Below are positions 36,714-45,750 of a DNA stretch of 64,000 nt, in pieces. Under the pieces are notes generated by a model. The model was not told the DNA's origin. It saw only the letters and a program-made list of their open reading frames with translations, and did no database searches. Source of the DNA: CAVOAK01 sp965217615 (GTDB lineage: Bacteria > Pseudomonadota > Alphaproteobacteria > UBA8366 > CAVOAK01). The DNA lies in NCBI GenBank assembly GCA_965217615.1, contig CBDCIT010000007.1:1-64000 (forward strand), read 5' to 3'. How positions within the stretch are numbered: the stretch's first letter is position 1; the number at the start of each line of letters is the position of its first letter. The position numbers were made by a program, and so were the translations under genes.

Positions 36714-37090
36714 TCAAGCTCGCGTGCATCGAGCTTGGCATCCCACGAGAAGCACAAGTCACCGATCTGTTCGACCAACAGGCTACGATCAGGCGCCGCC
36801 GACCGCCGTTCGAGAGTCGCAAGCAATTCGCGTAGTTCGTTTTCCATTTTCCGGTACGGTCAACAAGTCCGGCGATGCGTCGGCTTCTCCGAGGCCATCT
36901 GCCACTCATGCGGACCGCACTCCCATCATCACAAAAATAGGCCCAATTAGAGGGGATTTCAAGCCAGCGCGGAGGTCCGATTCCTGCCCAACGGCGAAGT
37001 CGCAGCACTTTTCAAACGAGGAAAATACTTGAGGCCAGCCGAGCGATAGGTCGCCGGCAGGGCAACTGCAAGATCACAAATTTCCGCCGA

Positions 37091-37450
37091 CTAGTGCCGC
37101 TCACTTTGCTGGGCGCAGTCTATGCAGTTCGGCGCCGTTGGATCGAGCTCAAGGCGCTTGAGGGCGATTGGCTCTCCACAGCTCAGACAATAGCCATAGT
37201 CATCCGTCTCGACGCGGCTCAACGCCGCATCTATGCGACGTAGTTCGACAGTGCGGCGCCGGGCAACCTCTTTTGCCATCTCCTGACTTTGCAGAGCATC
37301 CATTCGCGACAAACGGCCGATGCGACTTTGATCGAGCTCAACAGGCGCTTGCTCCTGCGCGCCCGCGCTGGCAAAACGTAGTATTTCCTCTCGTCGCCCC
37401 GTGAGACGCGTGATGAGGGCGGTAACATCGATGTCCGCTCGCTCGTTCAT
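37091..37450 (-). CDS. TraR/DksA-family zinc-finger protein
   Basis: 119 residues from ATG 37450. An N-terminal coiled-coil stretch (VTALITRLTGRREEILRF ... MAKEVARRRTVELRRIDAALSRV) precedes a C4 zinc finger CLSCGEPI ... CIDCAQ. DksA-like factors bind the RNA polymerase secondary channel and help (p)ppGpp control. It lacks the DxxDxA coiled-coil tip as a clear motif, so it may be a DksA relative rather than DksA itself. Close to cysS (32 bases). Confidence 0.8.
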   Translation of the reverse strand: MNERADIDVTALITRLTGRREEILRFASAGAQEQAPVELDQSRIGRLSRMDALQSQEMAKEVARRRTVELRRIDAALSRVETDDYGYCLSCGEPIALKRLELDPTAPNCIDCAQQSERH

Positions 37451-37482
37451 AAATCAGTGTCGCACAGTTGTGCAGCGGCGTC

Positions 37483-38868
37483 CTACTGCCGCCGCCAGAT
37501 CGTCCCGTTGGGGGTGTCTTCAAGCAGGACCCCCTGCCCTTCGAGCAGCTTTCGTATGCGGTCCGCCTCTTCGAATTCTTTACTGTCCCGAGCAGCCGCG
37601 CGATCGGCGATCAAGCGATCGACCTCCGAATCCGTAAATTCCGGTTTGCCGGAGGTCGGGCGCTTGAACCAGTCCTCGGGATGTTGTTGCAGCAGTCCCA
37701 TCGCCGACCCCGCGGCGCGCAGAGCCACACCAAGCCTGGCCTGTTCTATCCCGCCGGTTACCCTATTGAGCGTCCCCGCCAGTTCGTGCAGCCGGGCGAT
37801 CGCAAGTGGCGTATTCAAATCGTCCTCGAGGGCCTCCAGGACCTCATCGGCTGGGGCGCCGGCCTGATTTTCGTCTGCCAGTGCATCTTGCACCGGCCGC
37901 AGGGCGCCGTAGATCCGGTCCAGCGTTTGTTTGGCCTGATCCATTCCGGACGTCGTAAAGTCGAGCGGTTGGCGGTAGTGGGTCGACAACAACGCTAGGC
38001 GGATCACTTCGCCCGGATAGTCCTCCAAGAGCTCTCGCACGTTAACGATGTTGCCCAGCGATTTCGACATCTTCTCGCTTTCGGTCGTGAGATGACCGTT
38101 ATGCAGCCAGTATCGTGCAAACCCATGATCGGGATAGGCGCAGGTCGATTGAGCGAGCTCATTCTCGTGGTGTGGGAACACCAGATCCTGCCCACCCCCA
38201 TGAATGTCGAAGTCGAGCCCGAGATACTTGCTGCTCATGGCCGAGCATTCGATGTGCCAGCCCGGGCGGCCAACCCCCCACGGACTGTCCCAACCAGATT
38301 CATCGTCGTTTGATGGTTTCCACAGGACGAAGTCTGCCGGATCGCGCTTGTAGGGGGCAACCTCGACACGCGCGCCGGCGACCTGCTCGTCACGTGAGCG
38401 CCCCGACAGCCGTCCATAGTCGTCTTTGTCGGGAACGTGAAACAACACGTGCAGATCCGCCTCGTAGGCGCAGCCTCGTTCAAGCAGCCGTTCGATAAGC
38501 GCAATCATCTCCACGATATGATCGGTGGCGCGCGGTTCGTGATCGGGCGCTAGCGCGCCGAGCGCCGTCATGTCAGCGTGAAACTGCTCGGTCGTCCGCG
38601 CGGTGAGCGAATGTATGTCCTCTCCGGTTTCCCTCGCCCGTGCGTTGATCTTGTCATCGACGTCGGTGATATTGCGAACATAGGTGACCTTCGGATAAAG
38701 CCGTTGCAGCAGCCGGTAGAGTATGTCGAACACGACGACCGGCCGCGCATTCCCTATATGAGCGAAGTCGTAGACAGTCGGACCGCAGACATATATCTGG
38801 ACATGGTCCGGATCGAGCGGCTCGAACGGCTCTTTGCGGCGGGTCAACGTATTATTGAGCTTAAGCAT
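37483..38868 (-). CDS. cysS: Cysteinyl-tRNA synthetase
   Basis: 461 residues from ATG 38868. Class I signature CGPTVYDFAHIGNARP (HIGH) near residue 28 and KMSKSLGN at about residue 266; zinc ligands Cys28, Cys in IECSAM and the HHENE pair. It charges tRNA-Cys with cysteine in the cytoplasm. Upstream gltX is 28 bases away on the same strand. Confidence 0.97.
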   Translation of the reverse strand: MLKLNNTLTRRKEPFEPLDPDHVQIYVCGPTVYDFAHIGNARPVVVFDILYRLLQRLYPKVTYVRNITDVDDKINARARETGEDIHSLTARTTEQFHADMTALGALAPDHEPRATDHIVEMIALIERLLERGCAYEADLHVLFHVPDKDDYGRLSGRSRDEQVAGARVEVAPYKRDPADFVLWKPSNDDESGWDSPWGVGRPGWHIECSAMSSKYLGLDFDIHGGGQDLVFPHHENELAQSTCAYPDHGFARYWLHNGHLTTESEKMSKSLGNIVNVRELLEDYPGEVIRLALLSTHYRQPLDFTTSGMDQAKQTLDRIYGALRPVQDALADENQAGAPADEVLEALEDDLNTPLAIARLHELAGTLNRVTGGIEQARLGVALRAAGSAMGLLQQHPEDWFKRPTSGKPEFTDSEVDRLIADRAAARDSKEFEEADRIRKLLEGQGVLLEDTPNGTIWRRQ

Positions 38869-38896
38869 ATTCGTGGTGACTATAGCGCTGGCTTGG

Positions 38897-40237
38897 TTAC
38901 GCCATGCTGCCTTTGAGCCGCTGGGCGACGCGTTGGCGCCCGAGCATGGGTAACAAGTGCTTCAATTCCGGTCCGCGGTCGAGGCCCGTGAGCGCGAGCC
39001 TTAAGGGATGAAAGAGCGACTTGCCTTTTCGCCCGGTGGCGACGGCGACCTCCCCGGTCCAGCTCGCCCAAGTACCCTCGTCCCATGGTTCGGACGGCAA
39101 CATTTCCGCCGCTGTCGCGCAATACGGTCGATCCTCGATCACCGGCGCGACAGTATCGTGACAGATCCGCCACCAGACGGCAGCATCGGCAAGTCGCGTG
39201 ATGTTGGGCCGGACAGCAAGCCAAAACGCTTCGTCCGCGTCGACGAGGGCAAGTTCGGTGAGGCGTTCGGCAACGGCGTCGTAGGGAAGATTGTGCAATA
39301 CGCGCGCGTTGAGCCGCTCCAGCTCGCTCGCATCAAAATGTGGCGTCGCTCGGCCAAAGGCAGCGATATCAAAGCGCTCGACAAGCGCCGCAAGGTCCTC
39401 GCTACCGTCAGCGGCTTGCGCCGTTCCGAGATGGGAGAGATAGCCTGTGACCGCGAGCGATTCGATGCCGTCATCTCTCATTCCAGTCAGGCTCACACTG
39501 TCCAATCGCTTGGAAAGATTCCGCCCGCGCTCGTCCGCGAGAAGCGGCAGATGCGCGAATGTCGGCAAGTGGTAGTCCAAGGCCCTAAAAAGCTGGATCT
39601 GTAAGGCCGTGTTCGCAACGTGATCCTCACCGCGGATGACATGACTGACGAAGAGTTCGCCGTCGTCGACAACCGAGCTCAACGAATAAAGCGGCCGCCC
39701 ATCGGCGCGAACCAGCACCGGATCGCTCAACGAAATGCTGTCGATACTAACGTGACCGCGCGAGAGATCGTCCCATTCGACGGCGACACCGTCGAGTTTG
39801 AATCTCCAGTGGGGAACCCGGCCTTCAGCAGCAAATGCAGCCTGCTCGTCGGCGCTTAGATTGAGTGCTGCGCGGTCATAGATCGGCGGCAACCCGCGCG
39901 ACATCAGCACTTTGCGCTTAACGTCCAGTTCCTCCGGCGTCTCATAGCAGGGATAGAGCCGATCAGCCTTCTTCAGCCGCGCAAGAGCGGCCTCGTATCT
40001 CTCCATGCGGGCCGATTGCCGTGCAAAGTCGTCCCATTCCAGGCCGAGCCAACGCAAGTCCTGTTCGATCCCCTTAGCAAATTCTATGGTCGAGCGTTCG
40101 ATATCCGTGTCGTCAAGACGCAGAAGGAATGTGCCCTTAATCTTGCGGGCGAAAAGCCAGTTGATTAGCGCAATTCGGGCGTTTCCAACATGTAGCCGAC
40201 CGGTCGGACTCGGCGCGAAACGAAGACGCGTTTCCAT
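38897..40237 (-). CDS. gltX: Glutamyl-tRNA synthetase
   Basis: 446 residues from ATG 40237. RFAPSPTGRLHVGNARIALINWLFA is the HIGH region and NLSKRLDSVSL the KMSKS-like loop. It charges tRNA-Glu, and in alphaproteobacteria often tRNA-Gln as well (no glutaminyl synthetase is in view). The stop of nadE is 2 bases upstream. Confidence 0.96.
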   Translation of the reverse strand: METRLRFAPSPTGRLHVGNARIALINWLFARKIKGTFLLRLDDTDIERSTIEFAKGIEQDLRWLGLEWDDFARQSARMERYEAALARLKKADRLYPCYETPEELDVKRKVLMSRGLPPIYDRAALNLSADEQAAFAAEGRVPHWRFKLDGVAVEWDDLSRGHVSIDSISLSDPVLVRADGRPLYSLSSVVDDGELFVSHVIRGEDHVANTALQIQLFRALDYHLPTFAHLPLLADERGRNLSKRLDSVSLTGMRDDGIESLAVTGYLSHLGTAQAADGSEDLAALVERFDIAAFGRATPHFDASELERLNARVLHNLPYDAVAERLTELALVDADEAFWLAVRPNITRLADAAVWWRICHDTVAPVIEDRPYCATAAEMLPSEPWDEGTWASWTGEVAVATGRKGKSLFHPLRLALTGLDRGPELKHLLPMLGRQRVAQRLKGSMA

Positions 40238-40239
40238 CG

Positions 40240-41919
40240 TCAGAAAATGTTGCGAAACGCGTTAGTAATGGGGTAGCGCCTATCGCGGCCAAACGCACGG
40301 CTGGTGATTTTCACCCCCGGCGGCGCCTGTCGGCGCTTGTACTCTGCCGCGTCGAGCATACGCCAGATGCGCTGAACCAGTTCTGGCGAGTGACCGCGCT
40401 CGGTAATTTCGCCGATGCCCATTTCGCCCTCGACAAGGCAGTGCAGTATGTCGTCAAGCACGTCATATGGCGGCAACGTATCCTGGTCGGTTTGGTCGGG
40501 CTTGAGCTCTGCGGTGGGTGGCTTCGTTAGGATACGCTCGGGAATGACGCGGCCCTCGGGACCGGCAAAGCCATTGGATCTCATCTGATTGCGCCAGCCA
40601 GCGAGGCGGAACACGTCGGTCTTGTATACGTCCTTGAGGACGGAGTATCCCCCACACATGTCGCCATAAAGCGTCGCATAGCCGACCGACATCTCCGACT
40701 TGTTGCCGGTCGTCAGCACCATCGAACCGAGGGCGTTGGAAAGGCCCATGAGGATGACGGCACGGCTTCGTGACTGAATGTTCTCGGCCGTTGTGCTGCC
40801 GCCGTTCGACGACTCACGCTCTGCAAATTCCAACATTTCACCAAATGCCTTCATCGCGGGGCTGATGTCGATCGTATCCAGCCTAACGCCAAGAAGCTTC
40901 GCGGTTTCGCTCGCGTCGGCAAGGCTCTCTGGCGCGGTATAGGGCGATGGCAGCATCACGCAATGCACCGCGTCGCTACCTAAGGCGTCGACGGCGACGA
41001 CCGCGCTCAGTGCCGAATCGATGCCACCTGAGAGCCCCAATATGACGCCGGGAAACCTGTTCTTTCGCACATAGTCTCCGAGCCCGACTACCATCGCCTG
41101 ATAAATTGCCTCAAGGCCCTCACACTGCGGGTGGCGATCCGTGACCGAGCAGACCCAGCCGTCATCCTGATGTGTCCATTCGGTAGCAAGCAGATGCGTT
41201 TGCCAGCTCGGTTGCTGCGCGGCGAGGCTGCAATCGGTGTTGAGAACAAACGACGCACCGTCGAATGCGAGCTCGTCCTGACCGCCGACCTGGTTGACGT
41301 AAACAAGCGGCAGGCCGGATTCGGTGACACGCGCGACTGCAAGCTGTAGACGCGTATCCCCTTTGGAGATATCGAACGGTGAGCCATTGAGCACAATCAG
41401 CAGATCCGCACCTGACTCTTCGAGGTATTCGACAACGTCTGACGTCCACATGTCCTCGCAGATCATGATGCCCAAACGAACACCGCGAAAGTTGACGGGA
41501 CCCGGAAGTGGACCGGCCGCAAAGACGCGCAATTCATCGAACACACCATAATTCGGCAGGCTGTATTTGAGGCGAACCGCCGCGACTTCGCCGTCGTCCA
41601 GTAGCAACGCTGCATTGAAGAGCGATCCGTCAACCAACCATGGCGTGCCAACGAGAAGCGCCGGGCCGCCGTCCGCCGTCTCGGACGCCAGCTCGTTCAC
41701 TGTCGCCTCGACCTTATCTTGAAAGAATGGCTTTAGAACAAGGTCTTCGGGCGGATACCCGTTGACTGCCAGCTCGGAAAACACGACAATATCCGCGCGG
41801 TCCACGGCGGCTTGGCGCCGGACATCACGGATCAGCGCCGCATTGCCTTCGAGGTCACCAACCGTCGGATTGATCTGGGCTAGCGCAATTGAAAGTCGAT
41901 CGGTCATGGACCCAATCAT
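40240..41919 (-). CDS. nadE: Glutamine-hydrolysing NAD+ synthase
   Basis: 559 residues from ATG 41919. The N-terminal nitrilase domain has the Glu-Lys-Cys set (FSELAVNGYPPED, KYSLPNYGVFDE, IMICEDMW) that makes ammonia from glutamine, and the C-terminal synthase domain has ILGLSGGIDSALSAVVAVDAL, a P-loop, and GNKSEMSVGYATLYGDMCGG. It adenylates and amidates deamido-NAD, the last step of NAD synthesis. The TGA-ATG spacing to gltX suggests one operon nadE-gltX-cysS. Confidence 0.97.
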   Translation of the reverse strand: MIGSMTDRLSIALAQINPTVGDLEGNAALIRDVRRQAAVDRADIVVFSELAVNGYPPEDLVLKPFFQDKVEATVNELASETADGGPALLVGTPWLVDGSLFNAALLLDDGEVAAVRLKYSLPNYGVFDELRVFAAGPLPGPVNFRGVRLGIMICEDMWTSDVVEYLEESGADLLIVLNGSPFDISKGDTRLQLAVARVTESGLPLVYVNQVGGQDELAFDGASFVLNTDCSLAAQQPSWQTHLLATEWTHQDDGWVCSVTDRHPQCEGLEAIYQAMVVGLGDYVRKNRFPGVILGLSGGIDSALSAVVAVDALGSDAVHCVMLPSPYTAPESLADASETAKLLGVRLDTIDISPAMKAFGEMLEFAERESSNGGSTTAENIQSRSRAVILMGLSNALGSMVLTTGNKSEMSVGYATLYGDMCGGYSVLKDVYKTDVFRLAGWRNQMRSNGFAGPEGRVIPERILTKPPTAELKPDQTDQDTLPPYDVLDDILHCLVEGEMGIGEITERGHSPELVQRIWRMLDAAEYKRRQAPPGVKITSRAFGRDRRYPITNAFRNIF

Positions 41920-42363
41920 AGCGGATTTTGGCTAAATGTCGGCGTCAGCCAACTGGAATTGCAACGCAACAACACATAGGCACTTGACCGACGCACCAAC
42001 TCAGCGAAGTGTTGGCAACAACCGGCTTCGCGGACTATCCTCGCCCGGGACCAAAAATCAAGCGACTCTGCCGGTGTCATAAGTGTTTTCTTGAGACTTG
42101 CCAATCCGTCCTAGGCTAATCAGGAAACTTCTCCTGCGACGATTCGATAAAGAATTTGGGGACTGAGAACATGGCGGACGACGAGAATCCGCAGTCAGGT
42201 CTTGGGGCGGAAAAATTCAATCCGTCGTCAATGAGGCCATCGATTTCCTCTCGGGGCGGTTGCGCAACGCGATTGAGGAGAAAGGCGGGCCGCTGTCCTA
42301 TGAAGAAATCCGAGAGATTGCCGACAGCTTCAAGAGTGACCCGCATCAGGCTGTCATTTCCTA

Positions 42364-43935
42364 TTACCACACAGCCTGGGAGGAATGCGGGGCGGCCTTT
42401 GAGATCCTGTCCTGGGAAAAGGAGCGGACGCACCCCATGGAGCGGCTGTTGGTGAAGCATTTTGCCGAACTTCTGGCGCCGCGTGGTAAGCAGGCGGAAG
42501 TAGGCAGAACTCTTTCCCGACGCGTAATACCTGGATTTCTTACCGCCCTAACAGCCCGTTGATTAAGTGGCTTTTTCCGGCTCTCACCCCCCCCCCAGAT
42601 GAGGAATGCGGCGGCGAAAGCCGACTGGCCGCTCTGCGAAACCCCCCGTGCCACCAGCATGGCCCCGGTGGGCGTGAGCAGAACGAAAATACCGCCATAT
42701 CCGCCCGCCACGGCCTCCCGCGGGGTGCCGGCGCCGATGAGCTGGCGCATCAGTAACGATAGATTGTGACCGGCGACGTGGAGCAGGTATCGCTTGTGCA
42801 CATTCTCTCGCCCGCGCAGCCAGGTTCGTCGCATGCCGCCACGATCGAGGTTGTGGGCAAAGCAGCGCTCGACGATCTCGGCGCGCAGCTTGAAGGCCTC
42901 GCGGGCGACCCCGGACTTGAGCCGCGCACGGTTGTTGGTGACCGCGCGCCGCGCCGCCTCATCACCGTGCCAGCGCGAAAAGCCGGTCTGCTTGGGCGCC
43001 GCGATCCGGGTCTTCCTGGGACTGTCGTCCAGAGCCCTCAAGACCGCCCGTGAGTGATAACCTTTGTCGGCGACGCATTCGGCCGGGTCCTCCGCCGTCG
43101 GTGCCGCATCCACCGCCTCGAGGTTTGCCTCGGCCTTCGCCAGGGTCTTGGAAAGCGTCGTGGTGTCGCCCTCATCGGCCGGGTGCAGCTCGGCCGCCAC
43201 CACCGCGCCGGTGTCCAGATCCACCGCGTGCTCGGGCTTGTAGGCCAGATGCGTCGTGCCGTCCTTCATCTTGGCGATCTTGGCCTCGGGGTCGCTCTTC
43301 GAAACCCAATCCGTGTTGGAAAGCTTCTTGCCCTTGCGCTTCCGCTCCAGACGCGCCAGGTCCTCGGCCGTGGGTGTCTCGACCCCGCTTTCCCGGGCCA
43401 GGCGCTCCAGCATCTCCCGGTAGCCTTCGCCGTTGGCGCGCCGCACGATGTTCCGCAGCGCCGCGTTGGCCTCCATGGTCGAGGCATCGACGCCGATGCG
43501 CTCGCCCTTGATCAGCCCCGCCTCGGCGATCAGCACCAGAACCCAGTCGAAGACCGCCGCGTGGACTTCATGGGGCAGGCGCGTGCGGCTCCGTGACAGC
43601 CAGGAATGGTCCGGTACCCGATCACGGCTCCCCAGTCGCAGGAACGCCCGCAGCGAAAGCGAGTCCGAGCAGCGCCACTCCAGACCGCGCTCGCTGTCGA
43701 TGCCCTCGAAGTAGCCCACCAGGTGCATCCGGAAATAGCGCCCGGGCGGCACCGAGGGCGCGCCCATCCGGGCCGCGTAATAAGGCCGGCAGCTCGCCTC
43801 GGCAAAGGCGTCAAAGCCGCCCTCGATCAGCACCGACTGCAAGCGGTCATAAAACACATGACCCGGAGAGCGCGGCATCTCCGACCAGCTCACCATCAGG
43901 TCCCCCTGACCATCCTTCTGCCGTCCCATCGCCAT
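42364..43935 (-). CDS. IS1182-family transposase, read-through version (copy D)
   Basis: Begins at ATG 43935 (GTG 43941 also possible) and has all catalytic residues. Because the tract near the 3' end of the gene has ten C where others have five, the normal stop is bypassed and the frame runs on through the IS end and 180 bases of the disrupted neighbouring gene, adding about 75 residues. Function of such a tailed transposase is uncertain. There is also Val for Gly in the C-terminal ARGVSQSGQS. Confidence 0.85.
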   Translation of the reverse strand: MAMGRQKDGQGDLMVSWSEMPRSPGHVFYDRLQSVLIEGGFDAFAEASCRPYYAARMGAPSVPPGRYFRMHLVGYFEGIDSERGLEWRCSDSLSLRAFLRLGSRDRVPDHSWLSRSRTRLPHEVHAAVFDWVLVLIAEAGLIKGERIGVDASTMEANAALRNIVRRANGEGYREMLERLARESGVETPTAEDLARLERKRKGKKLSNTDWVSKSDPEAKIAKMKDGTTHLAYKPEHAVDLDTGAVVAAELHPADEGDTTTLSKTLAKAEANLEAVDAAPTAEDPAECVADKGYHSRAVLRALDDSPRKTRIAAPKQTGFSRWHGDEAARRAVTNNRARLKSGVAREAFKLRAEIVERCFAHNLDRGGMRRTWLRGRENVHKRYLLHVAGHNLSLLMRQLIGAGTPREAVAGGYGGIFVLLTPTGAMLVARGVSQSGQSAFAAAFLIWGGGESRKKPLNQRAVRAVRNPGITRRERVLPTSACLPRGARSSAKCFTNSRSMGCVRSFSQDRISKAAPHSSQAVW

Positions 43936-44004
43936 CGGCACCCCCCCCCCCCTGCAAATCAGGGAACCAGAGAATCAGACGGCGCCGACTTAATCAACGG
44001 GCTG
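42552..44004 (-). mobile_element. IS1182-family insertion sequence, copy D
   Basis: 1453 bp, ends CAGCCCGTTGATTAAGT, duplications CTAA (42548-42551 and 44005-44008). Nine bases longer than copy B because of expanded homopolymers: a G12 tract before the start and a C10 tract near the 3' end. Confidence 0.95.
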
Positions 44005-44504
44005 CTAAGCCACATGATGGGACCGGAGTTGTTCGAGCAATACGAAGAGAATTGCCAGCAACTGATCGATCGGATTCGCGCCGCCGAAGGTGATGCCTTC
44101 ACCTGGGATCACGTCTATGCCGATCGAACAAGCCAAATCCTCGTCAATGACGTATTGGTTTACGTCAGTCGTCACTTCACCAATGTCGAGAAACGCCGAG
44201 CTTGGTTTGAGGATGTGATCGAAGGCCATATGCCACCCGACAACACGGGGGCGGAGAGTGGCTGGCGATTGGGCGACATGGAGTTCCACATGTTGTGGGG
44301 CACACATTTTCCCGATTTGCGGAGTACGATGGAGACACTGGAAGGTCTGTCCTCAATTAAGAAACGCTACGGCGAAGCCAATTGCGGGTTGCTGAGGAAC
44401 GTGTTCACCGCAATGGACGAAGACTTCGAAGAGCTCGTCGCCGAGCCGGACGAAGAGGACGAAGAGGATGGCGAAGAGGAATTCGAAGAAGAGGCTGGCT
44501 AACC

Positions 44505-45623
44505 TCAAGCTGTCCGGCCGATACTTTCCAAATAGGCGCGATGTTCGCGCATATCTTCCTCGCCATACATGAATGTCACAAATACAAACCGGCGACCCTC
44601 AGTTATTGGTGTCGCCTCGTGCAAGAGCGAGCAGGAAAATATCACCGCACCGCCAACCGGCGGGCGGTAGAGATAGGGGCCGTATTCAGGGAACCACAGG
44701 TGCCCCCCCTTATATTCTCCAGTATTGAGGTTCAGTGTTACGGCGAAGCGCCGGTTGGCAGTAATCGGCGTCGTGTTGTCTCGATGGGCGCTAAAGTGAC
44801 CCTGCGTTTCCGCCTCATAGCAGCCAATCTTTATGCCTTCGAGGTTCGAGATATTGAAATTGAAGCACTTCGATATTTCGGGCACGACGCGGCGCGCGAA
44901 CCTGACTTCGATCTCCTGTAACAACGCGGGATCCTGAATGTTGTGGTCGCGACGCACCTTTATCGTGTCATCCAGCATCTCAACGCCTTCGTCTCCAACC
45001 TTGCGCATGAACCCCGACTGAACGTTCCCGCCCGATTCCCAGAGGTCGATAAGCCGCTGACAAAATTCCTTCTCGAATACGTCGGGGATTATCAGTACAG
45101 GTGGATGACCGGCAACTTCCTGTGGCTCCAAGGGAGGAATAGCCTCGGCGAAACGCCCGATAATCTCTTGCGCCAGCTCGTCACCCAGTTCGGTTGGATC
45201 GCCGGCCTTGCGATCGAAGCGCAGAACGCCGACGACTCGAAAACTGAGGTTAAGGAGGAATAGAGCCGGGGGTGGCGGCGGCACTGCAACGACACCAACG
45301 TTGTGATCGGTGACGATGCCGTATGCGTCGGTCAACTTTCCATCCATGTCGGAAACCAACGGAAAGCTGATCTTGTCCTGAGCCGCCGACGTCGCGTTGG
45401 TCGTGGAACTCTCACGATTGACAAGAACCAGGTTGATGCCTGCTTTGTCGAGCTTAGGCCAGCCCTGCGCGAGCGCCGCCCGCATGGGCACGGCGTCTAC
45501 TCCGCCCCCACAAAATGCCAAGACAACCGGCTTGCCTGCAACACGCCGGCCGTAGAGCATTAAGTTCCGTCCATCTTGATCCGGCAAGACGAAGTTCGGC
45601 GCGAGATCTCCTGGAGTCAGCAT
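44505..45623 (-). CDS. Fusion of thioredoxin/peroxiredoxin-like domain and 2OG-Fe(II) oxygenase
   Basis: 372 residues from ATG 45623. Residues 1-170: AhpC/TSA-like fold (GDLAPNFVLPDQDGRNLMLYGRRVAGKPVVLAFCGG, with a single Cys in place of the usual TPVC motif). Residues 180-372: a prolyl-4-hydroxylase-type dioxygenase with HRDN (HxD iron motif), LLHEATPITEGRRFVFVTF (distal His, 2OG Arg). The single Cys at the AhpC position is altered, so peroxidase activity is doubtful and the domain may be a redox sensor or binder. The partner domain would hydroxylate an unknown target. 3 bases from the disrupted neighbour, transcribed oppositely. Confidence 0.85.
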   Translation of the reverse strand: MLTPGDLAPNFVLPDQDGRNLMLYGRRVAGKPVVLAFCGGGVDAVPMRAALAQGWPKLDKAGINLVLVNRESSTTNATSAAQDKISFPLVSDMDGKLTDAYGIVTDHNVGVVAVPPPPPALFLLNLSFRVVGVLRFDRKAGDPTELGDELAQEIIGRFAEAIPPLEPQEVAGHPPVLIIPDVFEKEFCQRLIDLWESGGNVQSGFMRKVGDEGVEMLDDTIKVRRDHNIQDPALLQEIEVRFARRVVPEISKCFNFNISNLEGIKIGCYEAETQGHFSAHRDNTTPITANRRFAVTLNLNTGEYKGGHLWFPEYGPYLYRPPVGGAVIFSCSLLHEATPITEGRRFVFVTFMYGEEDMREHRAYLESIGRTA

Positions 45624-45750
45624 GTCTTAGCTTGGCAGTTACGCACGTCGCGCAACGCGCAACACCTTCAATTATCGATGAGACAGGTTGCAGTTGACAA
45701 CCACCGAGCGGCAGGAGCAATCGCTGTGCCCTCGGTGCATCATTGCGTGC

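Larger units (their letters stand above)
34306..36847 (-). pseudogene. DUF2336 protein split by IS copy C
   Basis: ATG 36847 starts MENELRELLATLERRSAAPDRSLL and reaches DARELE where copy C enters; it resumes HVFAIIETLVEQADARVRSKLSEHLS and continues to PPDPDA at 34306. The join across the TCAA duplication is in frame, giving about 366 residues, the usual length of this helical-repeat family that is almost restricted to alphaproteobacteria. Function is unknown; HEAT-like repeats suggest protein contacts. A shorter product could start at ATG 35262 in copy C's flank. The next 248 bases up to cimA hold no convincing gene. Confidence 0.9.
42171..44502 (+). pseudogene. Unknown acidic protein, frameshifted and split by IS copy D
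   Basis: ATG 42171 starts MADDENPQSGLGAEK, but the continuation QSVVNEAIDFLSGRLRNAIEEKGGPLSYEE is in another frame; adding one A to the A5 run at 42211-42215 joins them. Copy D enters at RVIPGFLTAL with CTAA duplication, and the frame resumes SHMMGPELFEQYEENCQQLIDR ... and ends in a very acidic tail (DEEDEEDGEEEFEEEAG) at 44502. Overall about 290 residues, helical, with no signal peptide and no domain I recognise. Two lesions make it dead in this strain. Confidence 0.85.
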
